Positions 61,593 through 64,000 of a stretch of 64,000 nucleotides of DNA are shown piece after piece. Source of the DNA: Rhynchopus sp. YZ270_cl-10 (taxonomy: Eukaryota; Euglenozoa; Diplonemea; Diplonemida; Diplonemidae); assembly GCA_964035575.1 (NCBI GenBank), contig OZ037886.1, forward strand, positions 1,240,001 to 1,304,000. Direction: 5' to 3'. How positions within the stretch are numbered: the first letter of the stretch is position 1; every line of letters begins with the position of its first letter. Below the pieces are notes generated by a model, which searched no databases, was not told where the DNA came from, and saw only the letters and a list, made by a program, of their open reading frames with translations. A program made the position numbers and the translations under genes.

Positions 61593-64000
61593 ATGAGCGG
61601 CGGTACAGCATTGCCCGATGAAAAAAACATGCAGATAGCCATCGACAGACTGCAGGATGAGTTCTTCGACAAGAGCGTGCAGCAGCTGGAGGAGGTGCTC
61701 AAGAAGGTATGATACACAACTGAGGTGAGGACCAAGTGTGTCTCTTCCTTAACACAAAAGGCTGCGGGAAATGAGAGAATTGAGTAGTCCCAGTGTTTAT
61801 AGGTACAATAATAATAGCTGGTGTGATACGGCAGAGGGAAATGAGAGAATAGGTAGCCGGAAGTATTGTAGATGTGCAGTGTTAAAACCCACCACCAACA
61901 CAGTGCGACAACAACATCGTGAAGGCATCCATCCAGCTCGTCGCTGGGAAGAACAAGATCAAGGACTCGAAGCTTGTCCTGCAGGACCTGTTCCCTGAGG
62001 CGACGAAGGAGCAGCTGGGGATGGCCATCGAGTATGTGCACCCACCACACACAGTCTCCCTACCCATGGACAACGTTCCACATGGAATTGCCCAAAACTG
62101 ATTCAAACACACCTTCACAGCTCTGGAGATGGGACCGGAACGCTGGACGACATTGTGATGCAGTTCCGTGTGCTGCTGATGATGAAGGACGAGGCAGCGA
62201 AGGCGGCGCTTGATGAGCAGAACAAGCTCTTTGAGGCGATGAGCACAGTGCAGTCGAACATGGAGGCAGACATGCTGCGCGAGCGGCAGGAGAAGAAGAC
62301 CGCCCAGCAGCTCGAGCTTGAGATGAAGCTGATGGAGAAGGCGCGTGCAAAGGGACTGAACTACTCAGAGCTGCATGGCCTGGGTTCGCACGACAGGGCG
62401 GAGATGATGGAGGAAAGTTTACACGGTGGGGACAGGCGTGCACCAGCCCCGGCCCCAGCACCGCCAGCACAGCAGCTGCTTTCCTCGGGGTGGGGATGGT
62501 TCGGAGTGAAGAAGAAGTCTACCTTCAAGGAGCAGGACGCGATGATGGAGGAGCAGCTGAAGGAGCTTGGCATCCCCGTCTCCGGCAAGGAAGGCAAGGA
62601 CGTTGCCTCTCCCCTCAAGAAGGAGAAGGTGTCCAAGTTCGGCCCTGCCTTCGGGAAGCCGACCAAGGACAGCAAGTTCGGGAAGAAGTCGCCCACCAAG
62701 GCTGCGGCCAAGGGTGCCGCCATCCCGACCCCCAAGCCTGCTGCCCCCACCCCCAGCTCGAAGGGAGCACCCCCAGCACCGCCTGCAGCTGCTGGAGGAG
62801 GACCGCCCAAGCCACCGCCACCAGGTGGTGCACCGCCACCGCCACCACCACCACCACCACCACCGCCGCCACCACCACCACCGGGCATGAAGGGCCTGAA
62901 GGGGATGCCCGGCAAGGGACCAGGCGCTGCGAACCAGGACACAGGCAAGATGAAGACGTTCTTCTGGGAGAAGCTGACAAAGGCAAACTTCAACGGAACG
63001 CTGTGGGAGAAATGCCAAATGGCAGAACAGGAGAAGCGTCTTGGCAGCAAGGACGTGTCGAGCGAGGTGTTGATCAAGTTCGAGAAGGCGACCCTCTCCA
63101 AGGAGAAGCGTCTCCGCAAGAAGGAGGAGGAGCCCAAGAACGCGAAGCTGACGAACCTCGAAACGAACAAGGAGCGTAACATCGGCATCACGCTGTCGTA
63201 CATGCGTATGCCTGTCGACGAGATCATGGACGCCATCGAGCAGATGGACAGCGAGAAGTTCAACATCGACGCGCTTGAGGGTCTTCTCTCCATCGTGCCC
63301 AACAAGCAGGAGATGGAGTCTGCACGCAAGTACGCAGACGAACAGCTTGTCAAAGGCAACCGCAAGCCCCCGAGTCAGCCGTTTGAGTGGACCCTTAAAT
63401 GCTTTGAGCGTCCTCTCATTTCGGAGCGTCTTCAGGTAGCGTTTTCTTTCATATTAACTACTTTTCTTAGGTGACTAAGCAACGCGACGCTTGGGTTCAT
63501 CTTATAAACTTTTCTTCTTTCTTTTGACACATTTGAGCAAGTGTCTGTGTCTGTGTTTTGCAACGTTGTCACAACCACAACCCTTGCACCCCCTTCCCTT
63601 CACAACAGTGCTGGCTTCTTCACCAACGCTTCTTCATCAACGCCGACCAAGTTGAGAGCGAACTGAAGCTCCTCACACGCTCTGCTGAGGCGATATTGAA
63701 AGACAAGCGCTTTGTGCAGTTCCTTGCGATGACACTGACTGTGGGCAACTTGATGAACCAGGTACGCCTCTTCCCCCACCCTCCTCACCACTACCACCAC
63801 CACCACCCTGCAGGGAAGCAACTACTCTGGGGCGATTGGTTTCCGTGTGTGGGGCGAAAACGGTGGTCTCGCGAAAATGACACAGCTGAAGGACAACGAA
63901 GGCAAGGGCACGCTGCTGACGTTCATCCTGAAGTGGAACCTTGAGAAGGACCCTGACTTTGAGAACATCTTCCCCCTGGAAGAGACAGACCTGTACAAAA
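61593..64000 (+). CDS. Formin (FH1-FH2), 5 exons visible, continues past the window
   Basis: Exons 61593-61706, 61904-62031, 62121-63435, 63609-63761 and 63814 onward. The N-terminus (MSGGTALPDEKNMQ, then helical AIDRLQDEFFDKSVQQL) leads into a coiled region around residues 85-160. A run of about 25 prolines broken by a few Gly and Ala (about 62800-62885) is the FH1 domain that binds profilin-actin. FH2 begins at MKTFFWEKLTKANFNGTLWE with the lasso Trp, and continues through NIGITLSYMRMPVDEIMDAI, ILKDKRFVQFLAMTLTVGNLMN and GAIGFRVW. Formins nucleate and ride on actin filament barbed ends. Introns are 197, 89, 173 and 52 nt; the 173-nt one carries an R1 stem-loop. The 3' end of FH2 and any tail are outside the window. 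Confidence 0.92.
63469..63503 (+). repeat. R1 stem-loop inside a formin intron
   Basis: AGGTGACTAAGC...GCTTGGGTTCATCTT; G-U wobble in the inner stem keeps pairing. The only R1 copy found within a gene. Confidence 0.55.

Noticed and set aside
62361-63365. Long minus-strand frame opposite the formin
   Set aside because: It is the shadow of the proline-rich FH1/FH2 coding strand and shows no domain.
1-64000. Spliced-leader RNA gene, 5S rRNA, CRISPR array
   Set aside because: None recognised. The tandem arrays are simple repeats without spacers.

Overview
The window is nuclear DNA of a eukaryote, most likely a diplonemid (Euglenozoa). Two facts point there. A 92-residue single-exon gene at 39348-39626 is a near-perfect match to kinetoplastid membrane protein 11 (KMP-11), a euglenozoan family. 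Yet at least eight other genes are cut by short conventional introns (GTATGT/GTATGC...AG, 43-248 nt), which trypanosomatids almost lack. Genes are compact, GC-rich and all on the + strand, while the spaces between them are long, AT-rich and full of repeats. Polypyrimidine-AG sites sit just upstream of several start codons, as expected if mRNAs receive a spliced leader, but no spliced-leader RNA gene was recognised.

Layout. 0.4-10.7 kb: a UBA/histidine-phosphatase protein, a coiled-coil protein and a secreted beta-propeller/Thr-Pro stalk/multi-membrane protein, with a 1,600-bp piggyBac-like non-autonomous element at 2.9-4.5 kb. 10.7-18.2 kb: no genes; foldback elements, a hAT-like mini-element, simple arrays and dispersed hairpin repeats. 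18.2-19.4 kb: a DHHC palmitoyltransferase. 20.2-26.9 kb: a retroelement with split direct repeats (A1...B1A2...B2) as in PAT/Ngaro/VIPER/TATE elements, interrupted by a shrunken hAT element. 28.8-31.4 kb: mitochondrial ribosomal protein uS5m and a Nudix-like protein. 31.8-40.9 kb: repeated small-RNA modules (a U15/snR13-like guide, a second box C/D candidate and a 67-nt AGA-type hairpin) interleaved with a secreted KatG-like peroxidase, a zinc-finger/coiled-coil gene, a fossil of a virus-type packaging ATPase, and KMP-11. 41-41.5 kb: a proteasome-assembly chaperone 4-like gene. 41.7-45.7 kb: a hAT transposon with an open 923-codon transposase. 48-64 kb: a PPR protein, two unrecognised proteins, a cyclic-nucleotide-binding K+ channel, a CUE/UBA-like protein and the 5' part of a formin.

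The protein genes do not form one pathway; they are ordinary housekeeping and cell-surface genes. The unusual material lies between them. It comprises (i) small-RNA modules copied six times in 9 kb, with one guide complementary to the conserved LSU rRNA segment CAAATGCCTCGT; (ii) a dispersed stem-loop (here R1) present at least eleven times with compensatory base changes; and (iii) a split-repeat retroelement for which no tyrosine recombinase was found. All calls are by eye from sequence. Exon borders were set by reading-frame continuity and GT-AG rules and have no transcript support.
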